From Adineta vaga (Eukaryota > Rotifera): DNA of 64,000 nt. The DNA is taken from assembly GCA_021613535.1 (NCBI GenBank), contig CP075492.1, positions 5,704,001-5,768,000 on the forward strand. Direction: 5' to 3'. Of this stretch, positions 1 through 16,259 are shown one piece after another. Positions within the stretch are counted from its first letter, which is position 1; every line of letters begins with the position of its first letter. The notes under the pieces are model-generated. The model had not been told where the DNA came from. It saw nothing but the letters and a program-made list of their open reading frames with translations, and did not search any database. Made by a program: the position numbers and the translations under genes.

Positions 1-639
1 AGAAATAACAAAATAAGAAATTGTTGGAACAGATATCGAATATTGCAAATTGTTGATTGTACTATGGAGTATAGTGTGTATTTCTTGAAATTATCTACTT
101 GATACTATAAGCAAAACTTCACATAAAGATTTAGATGTATAATAATCAATTCTAATATATTGACTCGTCCAAACAGAAATAACACTATATAATACCAACA
201 ATATTTTAGTTTTCAATGCTAGTAGAACATGAAACAGGACGGTAAAGACGTCAACAGATATTTTCTTATCTCATAATCATCACTGTAGTATCCTTATATT
301 GCTGAAATTATGTATGAAATATGTTTTGCTCTTGTTTGATACTTATAATAATAGTTTTTGATAGTTAATTTCAATGAATTGTATGCTATCTGTTTTTTAG
401 TGCTATAGATATCAAGATTTCGATAGCAATTCGTAGCATTCTTTATCAATTATCTAAATCTCATATTATTATACGCATGAAAAGTCATTTTAGTATGAAT
501 TTATTATGTTGCAGTTTTTCTTTTCAATCAGTAAAATAATCATGTCTGTTTCTTATGTTTAACGAAGGAAAAACAGCGATTAGATTGTTTTTTTACATCG
601 AGCAGGTGGATTAGAACCCTAAAGAATGAAAAAGTATGA
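1..639. other. non-coding stretch, left edge
   Basis: AT-rich sequence with no reading frame that looks coding on either strand and no recognisable RNA gene. It contains the 3' flank of the GILT gene that begins at 640 on the minus strand. Nothing else is seen. Confidence 0.5.
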
Positions 640-1556
640 TTAAGAATTGATATTATGAGTATTCATATTCATTTTTACTTTGTATGTATCACATAAAAGA
701 GCAATAAGATTTGTTTGAGCACGATCTTGAATTTCATCCGAATAATTTCCATTGAGTGTGACAAATGGTACAAAAGCCGTCGATGGTTTGATCTTTTCAG
801 TTTGAACAGCATAGACATGTTGTAATTGATTTCCTACTCGACTATTTGTACAAGTCGCGACTTTTTCATAATCAATGCTAGCATTTTGAGCACACTGTCT
901 TGCTACTGTTTCTACATCACCTAATATTGAATCCATGCAATAAATAAAAGGCTAAAATAAAACATTTAAAATCTCATTGGTTTTTCTTCATTCATTTTCT
1001 TCTTACTATATGTTGACGTGTATCGGGATAAGATGCAATGGCACAAGTCTATGAAGATAAAGAAATAGAAATATTCATATCTAATTGAAACACATTACAT
1101 GAATAAGATTTCCATAACATTCATCAGCACCATGTTGACAATAAAATTGATATAATTGTGTTTCAGGTCGATAGACTTCATGTGCATTTCCATAAGGAAT
1201 AAATGTTAAATTGACAATATCAGCAATAGCTTGATAAGCAAACCATACTTGAGTTGTCGTAAATTGACGACAATCAGCGCAAAGGGATTCATAATAGATT
1301 GTAAAATTAACACGATCATTTGTCGATGTATTCCATACAAATGATGTACATTGTTTAGTTACCTACGTCATACGAAAGAACAAATGTATTAGAAACAAAT
1401 AAAAGCAAGATTAATACACACTCCGCAAACAGCAGCGATTTCTTTTGTTTTACACCAATCACCAGGTGAATTGGGACACTTTATTGGTAGACTAGTTGTG
1501 ATTAAGATGAAAGAACCATATAGAATAGCGATAGAAAAAGAGATGGTACGCATCAT
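640..1556 (-). CDS. GILT-type lysosomal thiol reductase, 3 exons, 236 aa
   Basis: Gamma-interferon-inducible lysosomal thiol reductase family: reduces disulfides of proteins in the endolysosome. Exons 1556-1422, 1362-1099 and 951-640 splice in frame to exactly 237 codons including the stop. Exon 1 encodes a signal peptide (MMRTISFSIAILYGSF...). Exon 2 carries the active-site context YYESLCADC, a CxxC motif after the usual YYESL, and the family signature CQHGADEC. Exon 3 continues LIHPFIYCMDS and then the conserved VPFVTLNG segment, followed by a C-terminal cysteine. Length and motif order match the family. The start is the first of two adjacent ATGs. The catalytic cysteine pair and the signature are directly visible; the lysosomal role is family knowledge. 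Confidence 0.93.
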
Positions 1557-2044
1557 GATGAGAATGATAAATAGAAATGTTAGATGTGATTAAAGATAAG
1601 AATTTTACGTCAACATGACGATGCAATCAGTTATCTTTCGTTAACAATCTATCGTCATAATTCTAATATCATAAAGGTCATTGAACTGACTTCCATTTCA
1701 ATACATGTTGTTCAACAACTGTTCAAACATTAGAAATTCACTAAGAAATAGAAAATAAATATATTCAATGTTCATATTACAAAATCTACTTGTTATATTA
1801 AATTATTCTCACAGAAGTTTAGAAAATATATCTCGTCATTCAATTTTTCTTTTCTCTCCGATCACATTGAATTGTCGTCAACAATAGCGTCATTCAAAAC
1901 AGAAATAAACTTCAAATAGTATCTTTATATTATTTTTCATCACAAATGAAACCATATAATTCTTTGAATTTGAATAAAACTATGATACGGTTTCGTTTTT
2001 TATTCAAAACAATGGATCATATCATTTCAATTATTTAATAGAAA
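1557..2044. promoter_or_regulatory. divergent intergenic region
   Basis: 488 bp between the start of the minus-strand GILT gene and the start of the plus-strand gene at 2045, so it should hold both promoters. It is AT-rich. No TATA box or other defined site can be assigned with confidence. Confidence 0.35.
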
Positions 2045-2830
2045 ATGTTTTCAGAAACAACACCATCACATCTATCGGCAGCTATTCTAACGGGAAAAAA
2101 ACTAGAGAAGAGATTTTTTCAAACTCATATTGTACCTATTGATCGTGAACGAAAGAAAATACGTTTAAATGCTGATCGTCATATGGAAACATTCTTACAA
2201 ATAACTCGCAAACGACACGAAACATGGTATCGACATGATAAATATTTTCGTGATGCTTTAAAAAATGAAAAAGATCGACATGAAAAACGTAAAGAACGTT
2301 GTGGCTCATCGACTAATCCTATTCATAGTAGTGTACCTTCATTAATCACAATCAATTCTCTTCCCGATCGAACAACAAAAACAGCACAACGAACGTATCA
2401 AGTTATTCAAGCAGCACAAAAACTACTTGACAATTCTGCAGCATCACGAAATCCAAGTCGTCCATCAACAGCATTAAGTAGTTCGAAAAGTTTTTCAGCA
2501 AGAAGTTCTTCCGCATTGAATAGTGCAAGTCTAATTGTACCAATGACACAATCGATTGATTTCGATGAATATACTCGTTTAATGAATGAATCATTAAAAC
2601 GTGAAACTTATAGTGATTTTGTTGATCATTTTGTTAAATTTCGTCCAGAATTTCGTGAACAATTTGCTCAATTTCATCAGACAAATCAACGAGAAAATGC
2701 CGTCGAAAAATTAAGATTATTTAACCAAACATATTCAAAACAAAGAGATCAACGTTATTATGATTTAATTCAAAGTCTTACCGATTTTCGTTTGGAACAA
2801 AAAAGAAAATCATTCCGAAATCTTCGTTGA
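2045..2830 (+). CDS. unknown basic, partly coiled-coil protein, 261 aa
   Basis: Single-exon frame from ATG to TGA. I do not recognise the family. The protein is highly charged: residues about 18-95 are rich in Arg, Lys, His and Glu (for example DRERKKIRLNADRH) and probably form long helices; a Ser-rich low-complexity linker lies around residues 130-165; the C-terminal third is again helical and basic (EQKRKSFRNLR at the end). No signal peptide, membrane segment or catalytic motif is visible. Codon use and the lack of stops over 786 bp argue that it is real. A structural or cytoskeleton-associated role would be a guess. It is the only plus-strand gene among the first seven. Confidence 0.7.
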   Translation: MFSETTPSHLSAAILTGKKLEKRFFQTHIVPIDRERKKIRLNADRHMETFLQITRKRHETWYRHDKYFRDALKNEKDRHEKRKERCGSSTNPIHSSVPSLITINSLPDRTTKTAQRTYQVIQAAQKLLDNSAASRNPSRPSTALSSSKSFSARSSSALNSASLIVPMTQSIDFDEYTRLMNESLKRETYSDFVDHFVKFRPEFREQFAQFHQTNQRENAVEKLRLFNQTYSKQRDQRYYDLIQSLTDFRLEQKRKSFRNLR

Positions 2831-3115
2831 AATCAAATTTCTTCTCTCTCCATTAACATTACAGTATCATTCATAGATTAGTAAATGAAAATCTATTACA
2901 TAATTGATTATACTTATTAACAATTCTAGAGAAAGAAAATAAATGGCGTTCTCTCTCTCTCTCTATGTACAATTAGATCTGTTAATCAGAATAAGCATGC
3001 CAAAAAGAAAAAGAAAACGATTTAAGGGCAAGAATAAAAGAAAAAAAAAGAGCATGTAAATAAGTTAATGTAAAAATTGATGATGATCTCAACTTGTCGA
3101 TGAGAAAAGTTACAG

Positions 3116-4011
3116 TTAAGATTTGAGATTCGCTAACATTCGTTCAATTTCTGCATCTTCCTCATTGACTTGTCGTCGGTTGGATGCCATTCCTGTTGCA
3201 CCTGCTGGAACTCGTGGAGCAACAGCCATCTTTTCATTAAATGAAATACCAATTTCATCTAAAACTTGATTAACAATCGCATCCTCCTCGTCAGAATCAC
3301 CTTCTTGTCCGAATGCAGCATCCAATGTTTCTCCCACTGAAAGAATGATTAATAAAAATCATCTGAAGATCGATATAATACATACTCATTTCTTCCTTGA
3401 TGCCCAATTTTGTATGTTCTTGAGCAAATTGTTGAGTAACTCTAGCCATTTGTTCTGGATTCATTACTTTATTCATTTTCGCCATGGTTTTCGCGGTAGA
3501 CTAAACATACTCTAATAAATGATTTCAATCGCAATCAATTGTCATTACTAACCTGCATGGCATTTGCCATTCGTATATTCGATGCCATCATGGTATTTTG
3601 TGTCGCTAAACCTTGGATTTGGCTGGATGCTTGAAAAGATTGAGCCTTTTGATTTCGTATTTTAACCAATTGTTTCGCTAAAATTTCCACTGCCTAAGAA
3701 AGATTTTCTTATTGAAATATTCATATATCAATAAAGTATAGTTTGGTTTCTTACTTTTTTATTATTACTCGTTGCATTTTTTCGAATTTCGTTAACCTTA
3801 AATCAATATACAATTTTAAGAGTATTTCAATACGAAATATTTACTATTCGTTGTTCTTCAGCTTCAAGTTTATGACGATCACGTGTCAATTCACGATCCG
3901 TTTTTCTCAACTCACGATTGTGAGCTTTCGTTTGCTCTAGAACAACAAACAAATCTATTCTATTGCTTTGAAATTGATCTCTTTACCTGGTATAGACTTT
4001 TTGCCAAACAT
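3116..4011 (-). CDS. CHMP2B: ESCRT-III subunit CHMP2B, 6 exons, 211 aa
   Basis: Charged multivesicular body protein 2B (Vps2 family), an ESCRT-III filament subunit for endosomal sorting and membrane scission. Exons 4011-3987, 3936-3845, 3796-3755, 3693-3553, 3500-3386 and 3336-3116 join in frame to 212 codons; human CHMP2B is of very similar length. Evidence: start MFGKKSIPEQTKAHNREL, the basic helix 1 KTDRELTRDRHKLEAEEQR, a middle region AVEILAKQLVKIRNQKAQ, the acidic stretch GDSDEEDAIVNQVLDEIGI that is closer to CHMP2B than to CHMP2A, and a C-terminal MIT-interacting motif EEDAEIERMLANLKS. Introns are about 36-60 nt. No defect is seen. Confidence 0.93.
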
Positions 4012-4056
4012 TAGTTATCTGAAAAATAGAACAATACAATCAGTTGGGATTTGCTT

Positions 4057-5490
4057 TTAGAACTTTGTCTTATCAATATTGTCATTTAAAGGAAAGAAAA
4101 ATTTAAAAACTCCTTCAACACAACATCCTGATGTATATTCATGTTTCGGATGTCCAGCTGATACTTCTTGACAAGCTGATCCATGTGAGAAATCATACAC
4201 TGAATCCAATTCTTCACCCATCGGTTGATCACTGGCAACAAAATGAATAGCATTCGCTTTTAAGAAAGTTTTAATTTCATTAGTTTCTAGTGGTAAAATT
4301 GAATGAACTGAATCGGTAAATGCAATTTTCCATGAATTTGATAAGATACTATCTTGACGTTTACGTAATAAAAACATCAAACCATCACCACCAGCAGAAT
4401 GTGCAACAATATAAAATTTCTTCGCTGGAGATTTTAAAATGATATTATCATAAACATAAAGAACATGTTCACGATTTGTTGAAAGATTTGGAATTTTTTT
4501 TGTTAATGGGCGCGGAAGTGGATTAGAAGATAAATAATAAGAAAGTAATTCTTCATCAGTTAGAGATGATGGATCATTAGCTGTAGTTGTTTCCTTATCA
4601 TCTGTCGTTGTAGCTGAAGAAGTTGTATTCTCGGTATCAATCACATTCTTGTCAATATAACTTGTTTGATTTGGATTAAGAATTATTACAGATAGATTAT
4701 GTTCTTTAGCTTTGGTCATATAAGGAAACATACCTAAGAAAAGAAGAACTTCATTGTTAAAATCCGATATTTTCTTATCGATTTATAAATAAGTTTATGT
4801 ATCTCTAGAACAATATCTTGTTCTAAATGTAATGAAATTAGATGACATACTTCCAATATCGAGTGATTCATTGATACAACATGAACGTGCCCATTGTCCT
4901 GGACGTACAACTCCAGAGCCTTGCAATAAGATTAGACATCCATTTTCATTCGTTTCAAAATCATCGGAAGTAAATATATTCACTTGATCATGATGATCAT
5001 CATCATCTGTATTTTCAGTTTTTTCTGGTAACCATATTTCTCTATAATTCCATGGATCACTTTTCATTAATGATTGAATATATGTATCGATACAATTACC
5101 CAATGCATTATAATGACGTTGTGAAAGAAAAATAAACTTTTCATCTGTTAAACAATGACGTAAATGATTTGAATCTTTGTACGAATAATTAAAGTCTTCA
5201 ATAGATGTTGGTGTTTTTGTTTTTGGAATTGTTAATAAAATATTATTGAGTCGAGTTTGAAGATCATTGGGTAGACGATCACGTTCAATGGGTTCATTAC
5301 AGAAGTTGCATGGAAGTTTGTGAAGAAACAATGAGCCTATTCGGCCTTTCTCAATATCTGTCGAAATCATTTTTGACCAGCATGATTCACATAGGTTGTC
5401 ATTCTTATTTGAACAACATTGATGTAATGTCACCGAATCTTCTACACAAACTGCACATGTATCTGCTATTTCAGTTGATGATCGATTCAT
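4057..5490 (-). CDS. RING-like plus Arb2/FAM172-type protein, 2 exons, 438 aa
   Basis: Exons 5490-4851 and 4733-4057 join in frame (junction reads ESLDIGSMFPYMTKAKE) to 439 codons. The C-terminal two thirds match the Arb2 domain of FAM172/Arb2 proteins: GSGVVRPGQWARSCCINESL, then a nucleophile-elbow motif AHSAGGDG, AFTDSVHS, and the terminal SAGHPKHEYTSGCCVEGVFKFF. FAM172A is described as a co-transcriptional regulator and Arb2 acts in heterochromatin silencing. The N-terminus has paired cysteines: CAVC at about residues 12-15, CC, CESC and CNFC near residue 62. This looks like a RING or related zinc-binding module, not expected in FAM172. The alpha/beta-hydrolase serine is present; catalytic activity is not established. 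The short ATG context at 5490 is the first ATG of the open frame. Confidence 0.82.
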
Positions 5491-5796
5491 CTAGAATAAA
5501 AGAAATTCTTGTTTTGTTTGAAGAACAATTGAAAAATAAAAGATCAAACAAAATCGATGTGTAACCTATTACAAAGTATCTTTTTTCTTGTCTCACTATA
5601 AATATATATATATATATCGCACTCTCACGCTTTTTTCGGTGATGATCTCTCTTTCAAAGTTCATTTTATTTGCCACTTTTGTTTTCGTCGTTGAAGATAT
5701 CCATAATTCCAATCATATGAACAGATGGTACGCATGTAGATTTGAAAGAATTGGCTTTTTTTTTCATCATAATTATTAATTTGTTTGAAATTTCAA

Positions 5797-9939
<4,143 letters not shown>

Positions 9940-10435
9940 TATTTTTCTAATCTGGAAATAAACAAATAAATAAATAAATAAGGATGATTAAGTTTCGAGT
10001 TGAAAGACAGAGAGAAAATATTTATTTTGACGATGAATGAATATATGAAATTGAAATGATTCATCATCAATCCTGACATATAAAATATGAAATCTAGAAG
10101 ATTTTACAGATAACCAATAAGAATATTTTCATGTGAGTAAGAAAAATCTTTTCAAAAAATGAAAAATAATCAGAAATTTTGATTTTATTCGAACCAATTA
10201 TTCGAATAAAAGTCTTATAAAATGAATAAAAAAATCATATGTATCCTAGCGACATCTTTTGAACCAAACTGTATCATATTTCATTATTGTTTAAATATCA
10301 AATTCATACGTTGCATTTTTCGATGATTAGTTATCTCTACTCTAACAAAAATCAGATATTTGTTGTTAATTTACTTAACAGAATTCTTCGAATTTATTAA
10401 TATATGAATAGATAAATTTCTATTAAAAAATCGTT
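9940..10435. other. intergenic, UPF1 5' flank
   Basis: AT-rich, no coding signal. Contains an AATA-type microsatellite next to the UPF1 start (about 9961-9981) and the region likely to hold the UPF1 promoter. No discrete site can be named. Confidence 0.4.
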
Positions 10436-10753
10436 CTAATAACAAGTTTTTTTATAGCACATTTGTGAACAACATTGATTATTATTTGAACACCATGCTC
10501 CTGGACAATAACAACCAAATCCAACTCCAATAAATGGACTAATTTTAGAATCACATTGAAAATGTGTCCATACTGTTCCTGGCATTGATGCAATACCATC
10601 TTGCTGTTGATTTGGATGAAAACGTGATTGTTTATCTGATTTCTTATGAAAAAATAAAACTGTTCCATGGGACAGTAATGGCATTCGAAGAATTAATAGA
10701 AGAAAATATAATATGAACATTTGCCAAAAGAAACTAAACATTTTCGAAATCAT
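10436..10753 (-). CDS. small secreted cysteine-rich protein, 105 aa
   Basis: Start placed at the ATG at 10753 (MISKMFSFFWQMFILYF); the open frame extends a little upstream but without an ATG. Residues about 4-28 are a strong hydrophobic signal peptide or anchor. The middle is basic and hydrophilic. The last 36 residues hold eight cysteines with the spacing C-x13-C-x-C-x4-C-x5-CC-x3-C-x4-C, ending one residue before the stop. The adjacent CC pair and spacing resemble disulfide-knotted (knottin-like) peptides, but I cannot assign a family or function. It sits alone between UPF1 and a GPCR gene. Confidence 0.55.
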   Translation of the reverse strand: MISKMFSFFWQMFILYFLLLILRMPLLSHGTVLFFHKKSDKQSRFHPNQQQDGIASMPGTVWTHFQCDSKISPFIGVGFGCYCPGAWCSNNNQCCSQMCYKKTCY

Positions 10754-10765
10754 CTTTTTTACCAA

Positions 10766-11259
10766 TGCATCTATGAAAAGAAAGACGTTTATAAGAGGTG
10801 TTGAATTGTTTCTTACAGAGTAGAGTTTATATCAATGTATGAAGAAAGTCTCTTCCGTTCACTATTCATACTTTCTCCGATTAATATTCTTCTTTGTCTA
10901 TTATTACACTCAAGCAATAAGATTTCATAAGAAAAAGAGCAATTCCAATACTATTAATACGTCAAAAAAAAAGAAGGAGATGAAGAAAGTATGTTTATAG
11001 ATATTTATATGAAGTTCATAATTAGAAAGAAATCGATTTCTATTCGATATGTATTCCAGTTGATTAAATCGATCAGTATTAGAAGAATTTTCTGGATTGA
11101 TTTGCTATTTGTAGCAGAAAAATTGTCATATATATATATATCATAAAACGAGAAGCAAAAAAACACATGTATTCATTAGTTATTTATTTGAACAAAAGAA
11201 ATGAAACGATTAGATATGGTACAAACAGAAAGCTAACAAAAATGACTAGATTTTCAATT
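10766..11259. other. intergenic stretch
   Basis: About 490 bp with no gene-like frame. Includes a short TA dinucleotide run near 11130-11141. Nothing else seen. Confidence 0.4.
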
Positions 11260-13323
11260 TCATAGTAAATGTGGACCTGATAACGTTGACGGTATTGATA
11301 TTTGTTCACGATAATGTCTACATCGAGAGAAAAATCTCATTAATTCTCGACGAAATTTCATTCCACAAAATGAATATAAGAAAAAATTGATCGAATAAGA
11401 TAAATATGAAACATGTTGACTAACAATTAGAATGATATAAAAAATACGAAAAAGCTTTAATTTGAATTGTGTAGAATTTTCACGATAAACTTGAGTTGTT
11501 ATTGTTGTTGTTGTTGCTACTGATGATGATGATGATGATAAATTTGAACTAAAATTTCCATGAATAGCTTGATTAAATGATGAATCTGAAAGAAAATTTG
11601 ATCTTAAAATTTTAAAACTTATTGTACATATATGACATGGCGCATTTAATAAGAGAAAACAGGTTGATACTAATATAAGCATACGTGTCACACGATGTGA
11701 TTGAGCATGTGAACGTGTTGTTGAACGAATTGAGGTAGCACGACGTGTTTTCTTACGAACCGAAAGATAATTAGAATTCTTTACACCATTTTTTGTAAAA
11801 TGACAGATTGTCGACTAGAACGAAATCAAAAAAGTATAGTAGTAGAAAAAACAAACAAAAGAACATGTTCAATTGTATATGACGTATTTGCTTTTCCTGA
11901 CTTCTAAATATAACAATATGATGACATAAATTACAGGCGACAGTTCAGTTAAATTCTTGTGGAAAAAAACAAAACTCAATCAAAATAATGAATTGCTCGT
12001 TTTGTTTTTTCTAACAGAAAAAATATTTACTATGTAATAGATTGTTCTCAAACAAATTTATGATCGAAAAATAAACTCATCCATTTTGTTTTTGTTCACA
12101 TCATCTCATGCGTCATTTGTTGTTGGTAAAAGAATTAGAATCTCTATTACCTTGATGTCATCGATATAACGCCTACAGATACTATTTTATGTTGTATGAA
12201 TTCATGTTTGCAACCTATATTTACCAAAAAAAACACCTATATTTGTTCCGGATGAAGTTCTAATTTATTTCTCAAAACTAATGTTAGGTTAACTCGTTTT
12301 TGTTTCTGCTGATTGCCGAATCTGACATGAATCATAACATTCTTTTCTATCTGGACTTTTTCATGTCTATTCGAGCATGTTCAACTTGAATATCATTCAT
12401 GTAGATAAAAAATACTTCTATTTTTAAACTTAATAGAAAAGAAAACGGGTTATTTTAATACTGAATTTTACTTCTCAAGAATAAAATCTAGTATGATAAA
12501 CTTAGCCTTACTTTTGTACTTTGGTCCGATAATCTTGATGGCGAATTTGAATCAATTGAAACTGAAGATTTTTTTCGATAACTTAATGGTAAAACTTCAT
12601 GTTTAGTTCGTTTGTTATTTAAGGCTAATTCTTGTTGTTGACGCGAAGTTCTTCTTAAATGAAATATAATTAATAGATTCAATGTTGCAATAATAAGAAA
12701 TGGAATTGCAAACGATAATAATGCATCGGATATAAACCATTTCAAAGCTAATCCTTCTTCACAACCATCATAAACATTATTTTCTACAAGATTATAACAA
12801 TATGTTACACCAAACAGAATTGTCAAAGTTTCAACAACATAATGTAAAACATGAACATTTTTTTCCATGAAAACACTTAGAGGAAATCGTACCGCAATGA
12901 AACGTTGAATAGTAAAATGTGCGGTAAAACAAGCAGATAATAATTCAGCTAAATGAGAAGTAAATGATAAGAATCGACAGAATTTATTAGAATTTAAGCC
13001 ACTTAATTTATTTATACAAAGTGAGACAAGTGTTAAATTAAATAGGAGATCGGCTGCACCTAAAATAAATTTTGAAAACAAAAGAAAAGAACATTAACGA
13101 TTTTCTTTTTCTAAAAACAAAAATCTGTAATTTTACCAAGTGCAATTAATGTACAATTATTGAAATTTTTTGTTAAGGATCGTTTTGATAACATAATTAT
13201 AGTCAGAACATTACCAGCAATACCAAGTGATGAAACAATAATCACATAAGGTGTAGATATTTGTTCTAAAGTTGTCTGTATATATCCCAATGTACTAGTA
13301 GGTTGAGAAATACTTTCAGTCAT
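11260..13323 (-). CDS. rhodopsin-type GPCR, peptide-receptor-like, 3 exons, 429 aa
   Basis: Exons 13323-13137, 13059-12512 and 11814-11260 splice in frame to 430 codons. Seven membrane segments can be followed: TM1 VIIVSSLGIAGNVLTIIM with the GN motif, TM2 ALGAADLLFNLTLV spanning the first junction, TM3 ending FTIQRFIAVRFPL (QRF in place of DRY), TM4-TM5, a long basic third loop with Ser runs, TM6 RMLILVSTCFLLLNAPCH, and TM7 SYLSYSINFFLYSFCGMKFR, in which NFFLY replaces NPxxY. The TM6/TM7 style resembles FMRFamide- and somatostatin-like peptide receptors, but the ligand cannot be told. The two introns are about 77 and 697 nt; the second is unusually long for this window. Confidence 0.85.
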
Positions 13324-16259
13324 ATTGATTTCGTTGACAAAACAAAAGTATTCTTATGACATTCAATCTAAATGAATAAAGAATAACTTTCGAATCCTTT
13401 TTTTCTCAACTTTATGTTTGATTTTAATTTCTTATGAAAGAAAAAAAAACTTTTCTCATCTCAAAATAAACTACTCAGCACTTTCCTACATTAATATGAG
13501 AATGTAATAAATGGATTGTAAAATCATCATTACTTCATGCATTGACATTTTTCAAGAAAATGTCTCTATTGTTCATTAAGGTTTGACTCTTCTCTTGTCA
13601 TACAAGATTAGAATATGAATTCGAGAGGAAAATTGTTTCTATCAATAAAAATGCGTCAATTTTAACGCCTCTCTACTTACTTGCCATATGTTAAAGAAAA
13701 TGCATTTAAAGATCTCTTGTTACACGAAGTAGGAGGCAGGTTTGTCAGGCATTAAAAATAAGAATTCTAGTTTTTTCTCTTACCTGCCATAGATAATTAT
13801 CTATTTCTCGTCAGAAAAAAAAGGAACAATAATAAAAAGCTTCACATATTCTACCATCTCTTCTTCTTCTTCGAAATAAGAAAATATCTCCTAATAGAAA
13901 ACTTAATCATCTGGACATGATTATTTACGGAAGTAAAAAAACTTATTTGATATGATAAAAGAGAAGAAAAATCTCATGTATTTTTAGTTCTACAATGCAA
14001 ATATTCAATAAAAATGCGTCTTGTTTTTAGTTCTCTAATAAAAAAAAGAAAATGCTGAATAACAGTAGCATTAAATGTCTTTCCAGTTTCTCGAGCTATG
14101 AATGTTAAGTATACACGTTCACAATGCATATATTTGATAATCTTTTTTGTTTCTCTTCTTTTTATTCAAATAACCAACTTTAGAATATGAGGGAAAAAAA
14201 ATACGACATAAAAAAGTTCTCTTCGAGGGAATATCGTCATTCCAACATTAGATTAACATATGCTACTAACAAATTAATAGGAAAACAAAGAAGCATATGT
14301 CATGAAGGAGACTTTTCTTCCTCTCTCTTTTACATTGAGTTCTTTTGGTTTCTCTAATCGAATATTAAATGGTTTCAAATTGATTAGAAACTGTTATGTA
14401 TAAGTCTAATGAAATGTTTTCGTTGCGCATTTATTTCTCAACAATTTCATAGAACTTATTCTCATTACTATTCTTACAAATTTCTAGTTCATCAAGTCAA
14501 TGACAATACGCCTACGTTATGATTCTATTTGTTTCTTCAAAATAATCATGAGTTTTGCTCTTTCAATTATCATAGACGAACTTTTTTTCTAGGATTTATT
14601 TCAATTATATTCGATAAAAATAGATAAGAATGTTCTTTGGATAGGTGCAATACGATTATAATCAGTCTTCGGCTAGGGGGAGGTCTAACATATACTCTTT
14701 TTATTATTCATTGAAAAAAATCATATCTTCTCGTACTTATTATCGTTTATTCCGAGTTCATTTCTTATACGATGAAACTCCATCAATGTTGATTAAATAG
14801 ATACAAAACAACGTGAAGTTTTTAATAATAACAATTCAATTTCATTTTATTAGCCACTATGATGCACACTGAAAATTCTCTTCCGCTCATAAGTTTATTT
14901 CTTACACATGGATAGATGATATTAGTATTCTAAAACTTAATAACAATAACTACGTGTCAGTAAATCATAATTAGACTATCCTCTTTATCTACATTAATAG
15001 GCGCATCCATGATAAAATCGCATTGTATATAATTACGTCTACTACGCCATATTTATTCTTTCATTCATTCTAAGTACACATGAAGACAAACAATTTCCAT
15101 TTCTATATGCATCACTGACATATTTTCATCAGCAATATCGAATAGTTAAGTTTTATCCTTACCTAATTGACAGTTTCATGATTAGGCTATCGGACATTCA
15201 AGTGTTTCATATGAATATTTGAAAAGAAAACTTTATTTAATACTTACACCGAATTTCTATCATCACGTTTTCAAAAGAACAATTACAACAATTATAATTG
15301 TTCTTCTTCTTTGTTATATGTTAATGTAAAGGAAAATAAATAACAACTTCTCATACTTTGAAAATATACGCAATTTGTTTCACACCAACTATCTTCATCT
15401 CGATTGAGAAATTGTGAGTATATCAACGTTGAAAATCTCACAATCATTTTCATTACTTGTTCTAAGCGTATTATTGTTTGAATCATTTTCTTCGTCGAAT
15501 CTTTGTATAGCGAAGCTAAATAAATGAATTAGATAGCCAGTGTTGATCTTGCAAGTATTTGGTCTATTGTCTTGTTCATCTTAAGTCATATCAGTTCGAC
15601 TATTTTTTGAATAACAATGCATACTGGTTTCCATGTGCTTCCTCAATATATCGTAAATTAATAGTGGATAAAAAATTTGTTACAAAACGCAGAAATTTTC
15701 AGGTGACGAACAATTCTTGTAGAACATAAACGCTCAAAACTAAATGAAATAGAGTATTTTCCAGTCGGATAATTAAATTGACTTCATCAATAAAAGATGA
15801 ATACACTAAGGAAAATATTGTAAAAAAAACTCCTCACGTACTTATTTGAATGCTTATCTTTATCAAACCAACAATGTATTTCGTTTATGAAAATTAAATA
15901 TTACTTGTATGCTTCATGTATATTGAAAAGAAAGATAAATTATCTCGCCAGGGCTAGGATGGTAAGCATTACTGTCTAAACAAATATATCATGCTTCATA
16001 AATACTAAAATCTCTCCTTTGTGCAACCAAGAATCCCGTAAAAACACATATTTCTCTTCATAGGGAAATGAATGTTCGTTAGTTCTCTACGATACTACAC
16101 AGGAAAATATTCGATTTTCACTTCTAAACATATCTAATATTCATCTATATTTGATTTATTACTTCACATCTCGAATAAACAGAAAAGGAAGTGTTTTTTC
16201 TTTCATGAGATAACACTAGATCAGAACAAAAAACACTACAGGAAACACAACAACACTTA
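13324..16259. other. 2.9 kb gene-free stretch
   Basis: No convincing gene on either strand. A minus-strand frame at 15292-15486 lacks family signal and was not accepted. The sequence is AT-rich, with poly-purine and poly-pyrimidine tracts, and contains the 5' flank of the GPCR gene. No inverted repeats or transposon coding were recognised. Confidence 0.45.

Noticed and set aside
600-625. tRNA B-box-like string on the minus strand
   Set aside because: No matching A box, cloverleaf or acceptor stem could be drawn around it.
15292-15486. 64-codon minus-strand frame in the 2.9 kb spacer
   Set aside because: No signal peptide, no partner exon and no recognisable motif; expected by chance in this length.
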